From: Streptomyces sp. Tue6028
GTDB taxonomy: Bacteria > Actinomycetota > Actinomycetes > Streptomycetales > Streptomycetaceae
Assembly: GCF_002300165.1 (NCBI RefSeq)
Contig: NZ_MLCE01000010.1
Span: 1-64,000 of the forward strand
DNA length: 64,000 nt
Reading direction: 5' to 3'
This document shows, one piece after another, positions 49,069 to 57,362 of the stretch. Under the pieces are notes generated by a model. It did no database searches, was not told where the DNA came from, and was given only the letters and a program-made list of their open reading frames with translations. Every line of letters starts with the position of its first letter. The first letter of the stretch is position 1. The translations under genes were made by a program, and so were the position numbers.

Positions 49069-49863
49069 CTACTTCTTGCGCCCCCACGCCGAGATCATCG
49101 GTGCCGTCGCCAGGTCCATGCCTCCGGAGGCGACGTTGGCGAGGTGCTGGTCGATCTCCTCGTGGGTGGCGAGGCCCGCGCCGATCAGCCGGTCGCGGAT
49201 CTGCTGGACCGTCGCCGTCTCCAGCGCGGTGCAGGCGGGTGAGGCGACGGGGAAGTACGCGTCGGCCTCGACGCCGCTCAGGCCGGCCTCGCGGAGCAGG
49301 CGCGGGAGCTTGCGGCCGTACGCGAGGTCGGCGCCGCGCTCCGCGAGCAGACTGCGGAACCCCTTGCGCAGCCGGTTCGCGAGCTGCTGTTCGGGGCCGT
49401 ACTCGTCGGGGCAGAGCAGGGGCTGCAGGGCGGGGTCGGCGTCCTCGACGAGGAGTCGGCCCCCGGGCCGCAGGGCTCGGATCATCGAGCGCAACGCCCG
49501 CTCCCGGTCCGGCACATGGACCAGGACGAGTCGGGCGTGCACGAGGTCGAAGCCCTCCCCCGGCGGTTCCTCCGCACCCACGTCGTGGACGCGGACCTCG
49601 ACGGGCGAGCGCGCGACCGAGGCCACCCACGAGGTGTCGATGTCGGTGGCGAGGACCCGTCCGGTCGGGCCGACCTTCTTGGCGAGCCAGGACACCACGG
49701 ACGTGCCGCCCGCACCGACCTCCCAGCAGCGCCAGCCGGATCCGATGCCGAAGCTCTCGAAGTGCCGGAACGTCGTGGGGTCGAAGACGGTGGCGAAGGC
49801 GTCGAAGCGCTGCCCCGCCTCGTTCTGCCGGTTGTCGAGGAGGTATCCGTCGGTTCGCGTCAT
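49069..49863 (-). CDS. SAM-dependent methyltransferase (class I)
   Basis: A 264-residue Rossmann-fold methyltransferase. Motif I with the SAM loop is CWEVGAGGTSVVSWLAKKVGPTGRVLATDID (about 45-75), motif II/III is FDLVHARLVLVHVPDRERALRSMIRALRPGGRLLVED (about 105-140). The opening GYLLDNRQNEAGQRFDAFATVFDPTT is common to a Streptomyces group annotated as ubiE/UbiG-like, but small-molecule or natural-product substrates are equally possible. The ATG at 49863 is chosen; the frame runs on upstream without support. Confidence 0.88.
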   Translation of the reverse strand: MTRTDGYLLDNRQNEAGQRFDAFATVFDPTTFRHFESFGIGSGWRCWEVGAGGTSVVSWLAKKVGPTGRVLATDIDTSWVASVARSPVEVRVHDVGAEEPPGEGFDLVHARLVLVHVPDRERALRSMIRALRPGGRLLVEDADPALQPLLCPDEYGPEQQLANRLRKGFRSLLAERGADLAYGRKLPRLLREAGLSGVEADAYFPVASPACTALETATVQQIRDRLIGAGLATHEEIDQHLANVASGGMDLATAPMISAWGRKK

Positions 49864-50249
49864 GGAGAGATCATCCCAGTTGACCGGCTTGCCGGGAATC
49901 GGCGACGCTCCCGTCGTCGGCACCGGCGGGACCGCTCCCACCCGCGAGACTCCCTCGCGACACCCACCGGCCGCTCCTCGCCCACGCGCCCGCATGCGCG
50001 AGCTCCGTGCGGGCACCCGTCCAACCGCAGGCCCGTACGGGTAACGGTCGGGCGCGCCTCGCGGGCACCCGCGAGACGCCGACCTCGGCGGTGCCGGCGC
50101 GGACCGGCGGCGCTTTCCCGTACCCACCCACACCCAGCGGAACGGAATATTCCGTTCCCACAGCCTTTTCCGGCATCCGATCAGGGCTGGCAGACTGGCG
50201 CGCCAAGGCGCAAAGTGCGGCGCGAGGAGATCCACGCAAGGAGATCCAG
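49864..50249. other. Divergent intergenic region with a 20-bp perfect palindrome
   Basis: Between the methyltransferase and corA starts. It contains GGAACGGAATATTCCGTTCC at 50139-50158, a perfect 20-bp palindrome ending 91 bp before the corA ATG. It is AT-centred, unlike its GC-rich surroundings, so it looks like a dimeric repressor site rather than a terminator (no loop). The rest of the region shows nothing I can identify. Confidence 0.55.
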
Positions 50250-51377
50250 ATGTCCATGGCAGGGAATCTGCGGAAGGTGACGGCCCTCGGCGCGGTCGGC
50301 GGCCTCCGCAAGGTGGCACGGCTGACACGGCGGCGTGCCCGTGTCGACCTGAGCCACCCCGCCCGGTCTCCCCTGGGCTCCGCGGTGGTGAACTGCGTCG
50401 CGTATCGGGACGGCGCCAGAGTTCCTGGCGGCCGCGACCTGGTCGACACCGTGGAGCGGATCCGCAAGGACGAGGACGGTTTCGTCTGGCTCGGGCTGCA
50501 CGAGCCGACGGATCGCGAGTTCGCCGGCATCGCCGAACTCTTCGACCTTCACCCGCTGGCGGTCGAGGACGCGGTGGAAGCCCATCAGCGCCCGAAGCTG
50601 GAGCGGTACGGCGACACGCTGTTCGCGGTGTTCAAGACTGTCTGCTACGTCGAGCACAAGGAACTGACGGCGACCAGCGAAGTGGTCGACACCGGCGAGA
50701 TCATGGTCTTCGTCGGACCGGACTTCGTCATCACGGTACGGCACGGACGGCACGGCTCCCTGGGGCCGTTGCGCGAGGAGCTGGAGGCCGACAGTCTGCA
50801 GTTGTCCAAGGGACCGGCGGCCGTCCTGCACGCGATCGCCGACCATGTGGTGGACGAATACGTGAGCGTCACGGACTCGGTCCAGTCGGACATCGACCAG
50901 GTCGAGGCCGATGTGTTCGCTCTCAACGGAGCCCGTGCGGACGCCGGCCGCATCTACCAGCTCAAGCGCGAACTCCTGGAGCTGAAGCGTGCGGTGGTGC
51001 CGCTCGCACGGCCCGTCCAGGAGCTCGCCACCCGGCCGATACGCGTGGTCGACCCGGAGATACAGGCCTACTTCCGCGACGTCTCCGACCATCTGACGCG
51101 CGTCGCCGAACAGATTGCGGCCTTCGACGAACTGCTCAACTCGATCCTCCAGGCCCACCTCGCGCAGGTGACCGTGTCGCAGAACGAGGACATGCGGAAG
51201 ATCACGGCATGGGCTGCGGTCATCGCGGTGCCGACCATGGTCTGCGGCGTCTACGGAATGAACTTCGACAACATGCCGGAACTGCACTGGAGGTTCGGCT
51301 ACCCCCTGGTCATAGGCGTGATATCCGTCGCCTGTGTCGTCCTGTATCGCGGATTCAGGCGCAACGGCTGGCTCTGA
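50250..51377 (+). CDS. corA: CorA-type Mg2+/Co2+ transporter
   Basis: A 375-residue divalent cation channel. A long cytoplasmic domain (1-310) with the family's DFVITVRHG and the coiled helices (DQVEADVFALNG..., RIYQLKRELLELKRAVVPL) is followed by two C-terminal helices (about 315-335 and 347-366). The pore signature YGMNFDNMPEL (about 335-345) lies between them, intact. GGAG precedes the ATG. A 20-bp palindrome upstream may be an operator. Takes up Mg2+ passively; pentameric in the membrane. Confidence 0.95.
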   Translation: MSMAGNLRKVTALGAVGGLRKVARLTRRRARVDLSHPARSPLGSAVVNCVAYRDGARVPGGRDLVDTVERIRKDEDGFVWLGLHEPTDREFAGIAELFDLHPLAVEDAVEAHQRPKLERYGDTLFAVFKTVCYVEHKELTATSEVVDTGEIMVFVGPDFVITVRHGRHGSLGPLREELEADSLQLSKGPAAVLHAIADHVVDEYVSVTDSVQSDIDQVEADVFALNGARADAGRIYQLKRELLELKRAVVPLARPVQELATRPIRVVDPEIQAYFRDVSDHLTRVAEQIAAFDELLNSILQAHLAQVTVSQNEDMRKITAWAAVIAVPTMVCGVYGMNFDNMPELHWRFGYPLVIGVISVACVVLYRGFRRNGWL

Positions 51378-51443
51378 GACGCCCCTCGCCCGGCACGGCC
51401 GGCCGGACGAGAGTGCGCCCTCGGGGACGACTGGACATCCGTG

Positions 51444-51872
51444 TCAGCCGGCCAGGCTCCTCGCGTAGACACCCTCGACCCAGGCGGCGAGTTGTTCGTC
51501 CGTCAGATGCCGGGCCAGGTCCGCCTCGCTGATCATGCCGACCAGCCGCTTGTTCTCGATCACGGGAAGCCGGCGGATCTGGTGCCCCTTCATCTCCTGG
51601 AGCACTTCGTCGACATCTGCGCTCGAATCGATCCAGCGCGGTGTGCCCTGGGCCAGGTCTCCCGCGGTGACCTTCGCCGGGTCGTGACCCATGGCCACGC
51701 ACCCGATGACGATGTCACGGTCGGTGAGGATGCCGCAGAGCCGTTCGTTCTCGTCGCTGATGGGCAGGGCGCCCACGTTGAGCTCGCGCATCAGCTGGGC
51801 GGCGCGGTCCAGGGTCTCGTGCGCGGGGATCCATTGGGCACCGCGGTGCATGATGTCTCCGGCGGTGGTCAT
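51444..51872 (-). CDS. Tandem CBS-domain protein
   Basis: A 142-residue protein made only of two CBS motifs (about 8-62 and 75-128; GALPISDENERLCGILTDRDIVI and RRLPVIENKRLVGMISEADLARHL). CBS pairs bind adenine nucleotides. Such stand-alone proteins are frequent in actinobacteria, some in the dormancy (DosR) regulons. AGG precedes the ATG. Its convergent neighbour is corA; a link to Mg2+ control is possible but unproven. Confidence 0.92.
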   Translation of the reverse strand: MTTAGDIMHRGAQWIPAHETLDRAAQLMRELNVGALPISDENERLCGILTDRDIVIGCVAMGHDPAKVTAGDLAQGTPRWIDSSADVDEVLQEMKGHQIRRLPVIENKRLVGMISEADLARHLTDEQLAAWVEGVYARSLAG

Positions 51873-52026
51873 GAAGTACCTCCCAGTGCCGGACGGCCGG
51901 CGCGGCGCGGGACGCACCGCTAGTCCCGGCGCCCTCAATTCTCGCCGTGTCGCCGGACGAACGCACCCGGAACTACGGGATTTCCGGCGACTGCCGGAGC
52001 CCCCACCCGCGCGGTGGCCCCCGGGA

Positions 52027-52440
52027 TCAGGCGGAGAAGCCGACGACCTTCCGTGGGACGACACGGATGATCACGCGGACCTCGTCGTCCTTCTCCGCCG
52101 GGGGGTCGATCCCGAGGTACTTGTGGGAGAGCTCGTTCGGGAGCCGCTTGGCGTCGTCGGGGAGGATCTCGGCGGTGCCGCGGATCTCGACCGAGGAGTA
52201 GGGGTTGGCCAGATCGAAGACGGAGAGGCTGATGCGGGGGTCGCGTTGGAGATTGCGTACCTTCTGGCGGCCGGCGGTCGAGGAGAAGAGGACGGTGTCG
52301 CCGTCGCGCTTGATCCACACCACGGAGTTCTGAGGAGCGCCGCCGGGCCCCAGGGTGGCGACGCTGGCGAAGTTCTTGCCGTCGAGGAGGGCACGGACCG
52401 AGTCGTCGAAGGATGCCGGACTGTCGGCGGAGGTCGTCAT
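52027..52440 (-). CDS. PPOX-class (F420/flavin-dependent) oxidoreductase
   Basis: A 137-residue split-barrel protein of the pyridoxamine-5'-phosphate-oxidase-like class. Opening LLDGKNFASVATLGPGGAPQNSVVWI (about 19-44), cofactor-phosphate segment RDGDTVLFSSTAGRQKVRNLQRDPRISLSV (about 46-75) and closing VVPRKVVGF are typical of the F420-binding branch in actinobacteria. Likely a small reductase; substrate unknown. The ATG at 52440 is chosen by homology over a longer frame. Confidence 0.9.
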   Translation of the reverse strand: MTTSADSPASFDDSVRALLDGKNFASVATLGPGGAPQNSVVWIKRDGDTVLFSSTAGRQKVRNLQRDPRISLSVFDLANPYSSVEIRGTAEILPDDAKRLPNELSHKYLGIDPPAEKDDEVRVIIRVVPRKVVGFSA

Positions 52441-52508
52441 GGACCACAGGCTAACTATATGCGCGTGCATGTAAAAGCCTTTTCGCGTCAGTAGCCGTGG
52501 GTGACCGT

Positions 52509-53150
52509 TCAACCGTTCCAAGCCGGGTGGCGCGGATCGTCGGCGCGCACCATGAGGTCCGCCGTGGCACCTGGGTCCACCTCGGCCTCATAGCGCGCGA
52601 AGGCGGGGAGGGTCCACTGCTCCGCCTCGGGGGAACGGCGTCGCAGGGCGCCCGGAGAAAGGAGCACGTGAACGCTGAGATCGAAGGGGAACCAGTGGCG
52701 AAGGAGGAAGGGGCCGTGCATCAACAGGATTCCGCCGGGCGGGAGTTGCACGTAGGGGCTGCGGGTGGCGCGGTCGCTGACCGGGTCCCAGAGGTCGGGC
52801 AGCACGCGCCCGTCGCCGTCCGGATCCAGGGGGCCGAAGACCTCGCGCCAGAGGGCGCCGGTGTCGAACCAGCCGTCGTAGTAGCTGTCGGCGTCCTGGT
52901 GACCGTATTCGAGGCGGAGCGACGCGGGGCGCAGGAAGCCCTCGGTGCCGACGACGAGCGAGGTCCGGCCGCGTATGCGCAGCGCCTCGGAGACGCGGTG
53001 CGCGAGTTCGCCGGGGCGGGCGGCGGGGGCTCCGTCGAAGGCGATGCGCGGCCACGGGCTGCCGTCGTCCGGCTTCAGGTCGAGCAGGCGGTCGGCGAGA
53101 AGATCGCCGAGCCGTTCCCAGGTGATCGCTTCGAGTCGCACAGAGCCCAT
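52509..53150 (-). CDS. Uridine kinase-like protein with degenerate P-loop
   Basis: A 213-residue protein of the group labelled uridine kinase in actinomycetes. The fold order is kept (strand RIAFDG, then FLRPASLRLEYGHQDADSYYDGWFDTGALWREV, YVQLPPGGILLMHGPFLLRHWFPFDLSVHV), but the site where Walker A should stand reads DGAPAARPGELA, without GK(S/T). Walker B-like ILLMHGPFLL remains. It may thus bind nucleoside without phosphorylating, or use a changed ATP site. It is transcribed divergently from the frameshifted DUF2293 gene. Confidence 0.8.
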   Translation of the reverse strand: MGSVRLEAITWERLGDLLADRLLDLKPDDGSPWPRIAFDGAPAARPGELAHRVSEALRIRGRTSLVVGTEGFLRPASLRLEYGHQDADSYYDGWFDTGALWREVFGPLDPDGDGRVLPDLWDPVSDRATRSPYVQLPPGGILLMHGPFLLRHWFPFDLSVHVLLSPGALRRRSPEAEQWTLPAFARYEAEVDPGATADLMVRADDPRHPAWNG

Positions 53151-53298
53151 GATGCCCCGTGCGGGCGAGGTTCTCGTCGGCCGACGGGGACGGCGGCACG
53201 ACTCCGGGAGCAGCCGATACGGCCCGGGGACCGAGTCGGCCGGGAAAGACGGCATCCCACCGCATTCCGTACGGGGCGAAGGGGGGAATGAACCGCGT

Positions 53299-53995
53299 AT
53301 GGCACCGATGGCAACTCCCGTGCAAGGGAGCGGACTTCTCGTCGTCCAGCCGCTCAAGAAGCGGCACTGCGGTGACTGCCCGGACCGGACCGCTGACGCT
53401 GCTGGTACTGGAGGAGGGGACACCGCGGTGCCTGGACTGTGCCGATCTCGGACACCTGGTCTTCCTGCCGCGCGGGGACACCGCACTGACACGGAGGTCG
53501 CGGGAGGGCAGTGCGCTGTCGGCGGTGGTGGTGCGGTTCAACCGGCGGCGTGGCCGCTACGAACGGCAGGGCCTGCTCGTGGAGGAGGAGGCCCTCACCC
53601 GCGCCGAGGCGCGGTGTCTGGCCGACGCGGAGGCGAGGAGGCGGCGCCGGGTGCGGGACGCACGGCGGCGGGAGAGGGAGGACGTGCGGTTCACGGACGC
53701 GTTCGCACGGGAGATACGCCGCCTGTTCCCGGGCTGTCCGGCCGCCCGGGCACGGGCGATCGCGGGCCATGCCTCGGTGCGGGGAAGCGGACGGGTGGGG
53801 CGCAGTGCGGCGGGCCGTGCGCTGTCGGAGGGGGCGGTGACCGCGGCGGTCCGGGCGTCCGTACGGCATGTGGACACGTCGTACGACCAGTTGCTGATGG
53901 GCGGCGTGCCGCGCCACGATGCACGCCGCCGGATCGAGGCCGTGGTGGAGGCGCGGCTCGGCGCGTGGCGCGAGGGGGGCACGGTTCACGCGTGA
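53299..53995 (+). pseudogene. DUF2293 protein gene with a frameshift in its zinc-ribbon region
   Basis: Two frames together give one protein. Frame A from 53299 encodes MAPMATPVQGSGLLVVQPLKKRHCGDC, and frame B (one base on) encodes TGPLTLLVLEEGTPRCLDCADLGHLVFLPRGD and the rest to 53995, including the conserved RLFPGCPAARARAIAGHASVRGSGRVGRSAAGRALSEGAV domain. The switch lies near 53380-53395, in a CCGGACCGGACCG repeat. The two halves carry the two CxxC pairs (CGDC and CLDC) of one zinc ribbon, so neither frame alone makes a complete protein. Either the gene is broken, the sequence has an error, or translation starts at the internal GTG (about 53371) and makes a shortened protein. Function of the family is unknown. 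Confidence 0.7.
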
Positions 53996-54034
53996 GGGGG
54001 GGCGTGGCCCCGGCGCGCGGCGCAAGGGCTCACG

Positions 54035-54201
54035 GCCCACAGCCCACAGCCCACAGCCCACAGCCCACTGGGTACGGCCCACAGCCCACGCGTCACGCGT
54101 CACAGGTCACAGGTCACAGGTCACAGGTCACAGGTCACAGGTCACAGGTCACAGGTCACAGGTCACGGCTGACGGCTGACGGCTGACGGCTGACGGCTGA
54201 C
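54035..54201. repeat. Three adjoining heptamer arrays
   Basis: 54035-54069: five copies of GCCCACA (the last with T), and two more at 54077-54089. 54099-54161: nine perfect copies of GTCACAG plus one variant. 54167-54201: five perfect copies of GGCTGAC. All share the 7-bp period, and the units are one or two changes apart when rotated (CACAGCC, CACAGGT, CACGGCT, GACGGCT). The whole 53996-54466 gap carries no supportable gene; the frames that run through it are repeat translations. Confidence 0.93.
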
Positions 54202-54466
54202 GGTGAGCGGAGGTCCGGGCAGCCCGTGCTGGACGGGGCGGCTGGGCTCGTCTCCGGCGCGGGTGAGGAGCGAGCTTCACCCGTTTCCGGCGGATGCGGG
54301 GCGTGTGAGCAGGGAACCCGACCCGTGGCGCACGGGCGCGGCGCGCGTTCTGGACGTTCACGCATGTGCCCGCGCTCCTCGGTGATGGTCACTGTGGACG
54401 CAGGGGGCTTCACTTGTGGTGACGGCCGGTGCAAGATCTTTGGTCTCGGGGACGGGGGGAGTGGAC

Positions 54467-54946
54467 ATGATCGATGGACCGTACTTCGTACTGACGGTGC
54501 TGGGAGTGCTCGGCTGCGGGGTGGTGGCCGGGGTCTTCTGCGGATTCTCGACATTCGTGATGAGGGGGCTCGCCGACCTGCCGCCCGCGCAGGGGGTGGC
54601 CGCGATGAACGCGATCAATGTCGCGGCGGTGCGACCGCCGTTCATGCTGGTGTTCGTCGGCTCGGCGGGGCTGTGCGCCGTGCTCGGAGTGGTCACGTTC
54701 GTGCTGCTGCCGGACGACGGGACGGTGGAGCTGCTGCTGGGCAGCGCGCTGTATCTGTTCGGGTCGTTCGGAGTGACGATCGTCGCGAACGTCCCGCGCA
54801 ACGACACGCTGCTCAAGCTGGACCCGGGGACGCAGGAGGCCGCCGTGTACTGGCACACGTACGTGCGCCAGTGGACGTGGTGGAACCACGTCCGCACGGT
54901 CGCGTCGGCCGCCGCCGCCGTGTCGTACACGCTCGCCCTGACCTGA
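54467..54946 (+). CDS. DUF1772 (anthrone oxygenase-like fold) membrane protein
   Basis: A 159-residue membrane protein with four helices (about 5-27, 60-82, 88-110, 137-156). The family markers are the first helix with GVFCGFSTFVMRGL, the segment AAMNAINVAAVRPPFM, NVPRNDTLL (about 103-112), and the Trp-rich YVRQWTWWNHVRTVAS. DUF1772 includes anthrone oxygenases and many bacterial proteins of unknown role. The ATG at 54467 follows GGGGGGAG; a GTG 6 bp earlier is possible. Confidence 0.88.
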   Translation: MIDGPYFVLTVLGVLGCGVVAGVFCGFSTFVMRGLADLPPAQGVAAMNAINVAAVRPPFMLVFVGSAGLCAVLGVVTFVLLPDDGTVELLLGSALYLFGSFGVTIVANVPRNDTLLKLDPGTQEAAVYWHTYVRQWTWWNHVRTVASAAAAVSYTLALT

Positions 54947-55217
54947 GCCCGAGCCCCGGTCTTCCTCCCCCCGTACCGTCCGGCTCGGCCCCGGGGACAC
55001 CCTCCGGACGACCTTGCCGGCGGCCCTCCCGACCACCCGGTGAGGGGCCCTCCAGCCGGCCCCGGACGGCCCCGAGGGAGCGGCCCCTCACCTGAGCGGC
55101 GGGGCTCCTGAAGCGGACGTATCGTGGCGTGAAAGGAGTGCCGCGCGGAGGTCATGGCCCGTTCATGTGCGCCGGCGCGCGGCTCCCTGCCGGTACGCGT
55201 ACGCGAGGGAGACGGCC

Positions 55218-56708
55218 ATGGCCGATCCCAAAGGGTTCATGACCACGCCGCGCGAGGAGTATCCGCGTCGGCCCATCGAGGAGCGGGTGCGGGACTGGAA
55301 CGAGGTGTACGTCCCCGGAGCCCTGTTGCCGATCATCAGCAAGCAGGCCGACCGTTGCATGGACTGCGGGGTCCCCTTCTGCCACGACGCCTGTCCCCTC
55401 GGCAATCTGATCCCCGAGTGGAACGACCTGGTCTCGCGCGAGGACTGGCGGGCGGCGAGCGACCGGCTGCACGCCACCAACAACTTCCCGGAGTTCACCG
55501 GGCGGTTGTGCCCGGCTCCGTGCGAGGCCGGCTGTGTCCTCGCGATCAACCAGCCGGCGGTGACCATCAAGAACGTCGAGGTCGCCATCGCGGACCGAGC
55601 CTGGGAGGACGGCTTCACTCCCCCGCGCCCGCCCGACCGGCTGTCCGGGCGGACCATCGCCGTGATCGGCTCGGGGCCCACCGGGCTCGCGGCGGCGCAG
55701 CAGTTGACGCGGGCGGGGCACACCGTCGCCGTGTACGAGCGGGCCGACCGCGTCGGCGGACTGCTGCGGTACGGGATCCCCGCGTTCAAGATGGAGAAGC
55801 GGCACCTCGACCGGCGGCTCGCCCAGATGCGTGCGGAGGGGACCCGATTCCGTACGTCGACAGCGATCGGCAGGGACATCCGTGCCACGGATCTGAAGGC
55901 ACGGTACGACGCGGTGATACTCGCCGTCGGCGCGACGGCCTGGCGTGAACTGGACGTGCCAGGAAGGGAGATGGCCGGGATCCATCAGGCGATGGAGTAC
56001 CTGCCGCTGGCCGACCGGGTGTGCGAGGGCGACCTGGAGGTCTCGCCGCTGTCCGCGGCCGGCCGGCACGTGGTGATCGTCGGTGGCGGCGACACGGGCG
56101 CGGACTGCCTCGGGACGGCGGTGCGGGAGGGCGCCGCGTCGGTGACCCAGCTCGACATCTACCCGCTGCCGCGGGCCGAGCGTGACGAGGACGTCGATCC
56201 GTGGCCGACGTATCCGAAGATCTACCGGCTCTCGGCCGCGCACGAGGAGGCCGGGGCGCTGGAGACGGCACCCGCGGCGGACGCGGACGCACGGCTCTTC
56301 GCCGCGTCCACGCTCCGCTTCGCCGGGGACGCGGACGGGCACGTCCGGGAACTGCACCTCGTCGAGGTCGACGAGCGGCGCCGCCCGATCGCCGAGTCGG
56401 GGCGCACGCTCCCCGCCGATCTGGTACTGCTCGCCCTCGGCTTCTCCGGCCCGGACCGCCGGGACGGTCTGATCGACCAGCTCGGTCTCGCCCTCGACCC
56501 GCGCGGCACGATCGCGCGCGACGCGGACTTCCAGACCAACGTCCCCGGGGTGTACGCCGCCGGGGACGCGGCCCGTGGCCAGTCCCTCATCGTCTGGGCG
56601 ATCGCCGAGGGCCGTGCGGTGGCCGCGGCGGTGGACCGTGCCCTGACCGGGACGTCCCGACTGCCGGCACCGATAGGTCCGTACGACCGCCCCATGACGA
56701 CGTCCTGA
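55218..56708 (+). CDS. gltD: Glutamate synthase small-subunit-like oxidoreductase (GltD paralogue)
   Basis: A 496-residue NADPH:acceptor flavoprotein. N-terminal cysteines for the iron-sulfur clusters are [17 protein letters not shown] (about 48-64) and CPAPCEAGC (about 98-106). The FAD loop is [15 protein letters not shown] (about 150-164), the NADPH loop [14 protein letters not shown] (about 289-302), and the C-terminal FAD motif [19 protein letters not shown] precedes the ATG. It feeds electrons to GltB in classic GOGAT, but no gltB is adjacent here. It may therefore serve another partner such as an alternative amidotransferase or ferredoxin. Confidence 0.92.
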   Translation: MADPKGFMTTPREEYPRRPIEERVRDWNEVYVPGALLPIISKQADRCMDCGVPFCHDACPLGNLIPEWNDLVSREDWRAASDRLHATNNFPEFTGRLCPAPCEAGCVLAINQPAVTIKNVEVAIADRAWEDGFTPPRPPDRLSGRTIAVIGSGPTGLAAAQQLTRAGHTVAVYERADRVGGLLRYGIPAFKMEKRHLDRRLAQMRAEGTRFRTSTAIGRDIRATDLKARYDAVILAVGATAWRELDVPGREMAGIHQAMEYLPLADRVCEGDLEVSPLSAAGRHVVIVGGGDTGADCLGTAVREGAASVTQLDIYPLPRAERDEDVDPWPTYPKIYRLSAAHEEAGALETAPAADADARLFAASTLRFAGDADGHVRELHLVEVDERRRPIAESGRTLPADLVLLALGFSGPDRRDGLIDQLGLALDPRGTIARDADFQTNVPGVYAAGDAARGQSLIVWAIAEGRAVAAAVDRALTGTSRLPAPIGPYDRPMTTS

Positions 56709-56739
56709 CCCCGACGCCACCCCACCGCGCGGGCCGTGC

Positions 56740-57321
56740 TCAGCGGCGCTCGTCGGTGCCCGCGACCTTCGCGGTGGACAGCGCCACTCGGTTCCAGGTG
56801 TTGATCGTGAAGATCAGGGCCAGGACGTGGGCCAGTTCCTGGTCGTCGAAGTGGGCCGCGGCCTGCGCGTACACGTCGTCGGGCACGCCCGCGTCGGCGA
56901 CACGCGTGACGGCCTCCGTGAGCGCCAGGGCCGCCTGCTCCCGCGGCGTGAAGAAGTGGCGGGCCTCGCGCCACACCGCGACCATGTGCAGCCGGTCCTC
57001 GCTCTCCCCGGCCTTGCGTGCGTCATTGGTGTGCATGTGGAGGCAGTAGGCGCAGTGGTTCAGGTGCGAGGCACGGATCTGGATCAGTTCGACGAGCGCG
57101 GGGTCGAGCCCCTCACGGGCCGCCGCGTCGAAGCCGATGAGGGCCCGGAAGACCTTCGGGGCGGACTTCGCGAAGTCGAGGCGGGTGTTTTCGGCCACGA
57201 CCGCTCCCGGGACGCCGGTGGCGCCGGTCCCTCCGGGCGCCGCGGCCGTCTCCGCGAGCCCGGCGGTGTGGGTGGCGGTGCCGGCGGTGGTCGTGTGCAT
57301 CGTGTTCGTCGTCATGACCAT
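56740..57321 (-). CDS. Carboxymuconolactone decarboxylase/AhpD-family protein
   Basis: A 193-residue protein. After a 40-residue Thr/Ala/Gly-rich leader comes an AhpD-like helical domain: [29 protein letters not shown] (about 83-111) with the CxxC redox pair and the conserved His, typical of peroxidase-linked disulfide reductases. Divergent from a MocR regulator with only 41 bp between starts, so this gene is the obvious target of that regulator. The start could also be 6 bp in (MTTNTMH). Confidence 0.9.
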   Translation of the reverse strand: MVMTTNTMHTTTAGTATHTAGLAETAAAPGGTGATGVPGAVVAENTRLDFAKSAPKVFRALIGFDAAAREGLDPALVELIQIRASHLNHCAYCLHMHTNDARKAGESEDRLHMVAVWREARHFFTPREQAALALTEAVTRVADAGVPDDVYAQAAAHFDDQELAHVLALIFTINTWNRVALSTAKVAGTDERR

Positions 57322-57362
57322 GAATCTACGAGCCCGAAAGACCGGCTGTAGGGTTCATTTCC

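Noticed and set aside
53482..53492. GCACTGACAC, resembling the RecA-NDp upstream element on the minus strand
   Set aside because: Lies within DUF2293 coding DNA and no TAnnnT follows at the right distance.
53919..54186. Open frames with SQVTGHR and TAHSPQP repeats
   Set aside because: Pure translation of heptamer arrays; codon use and lack of a start signal argue against a gene.
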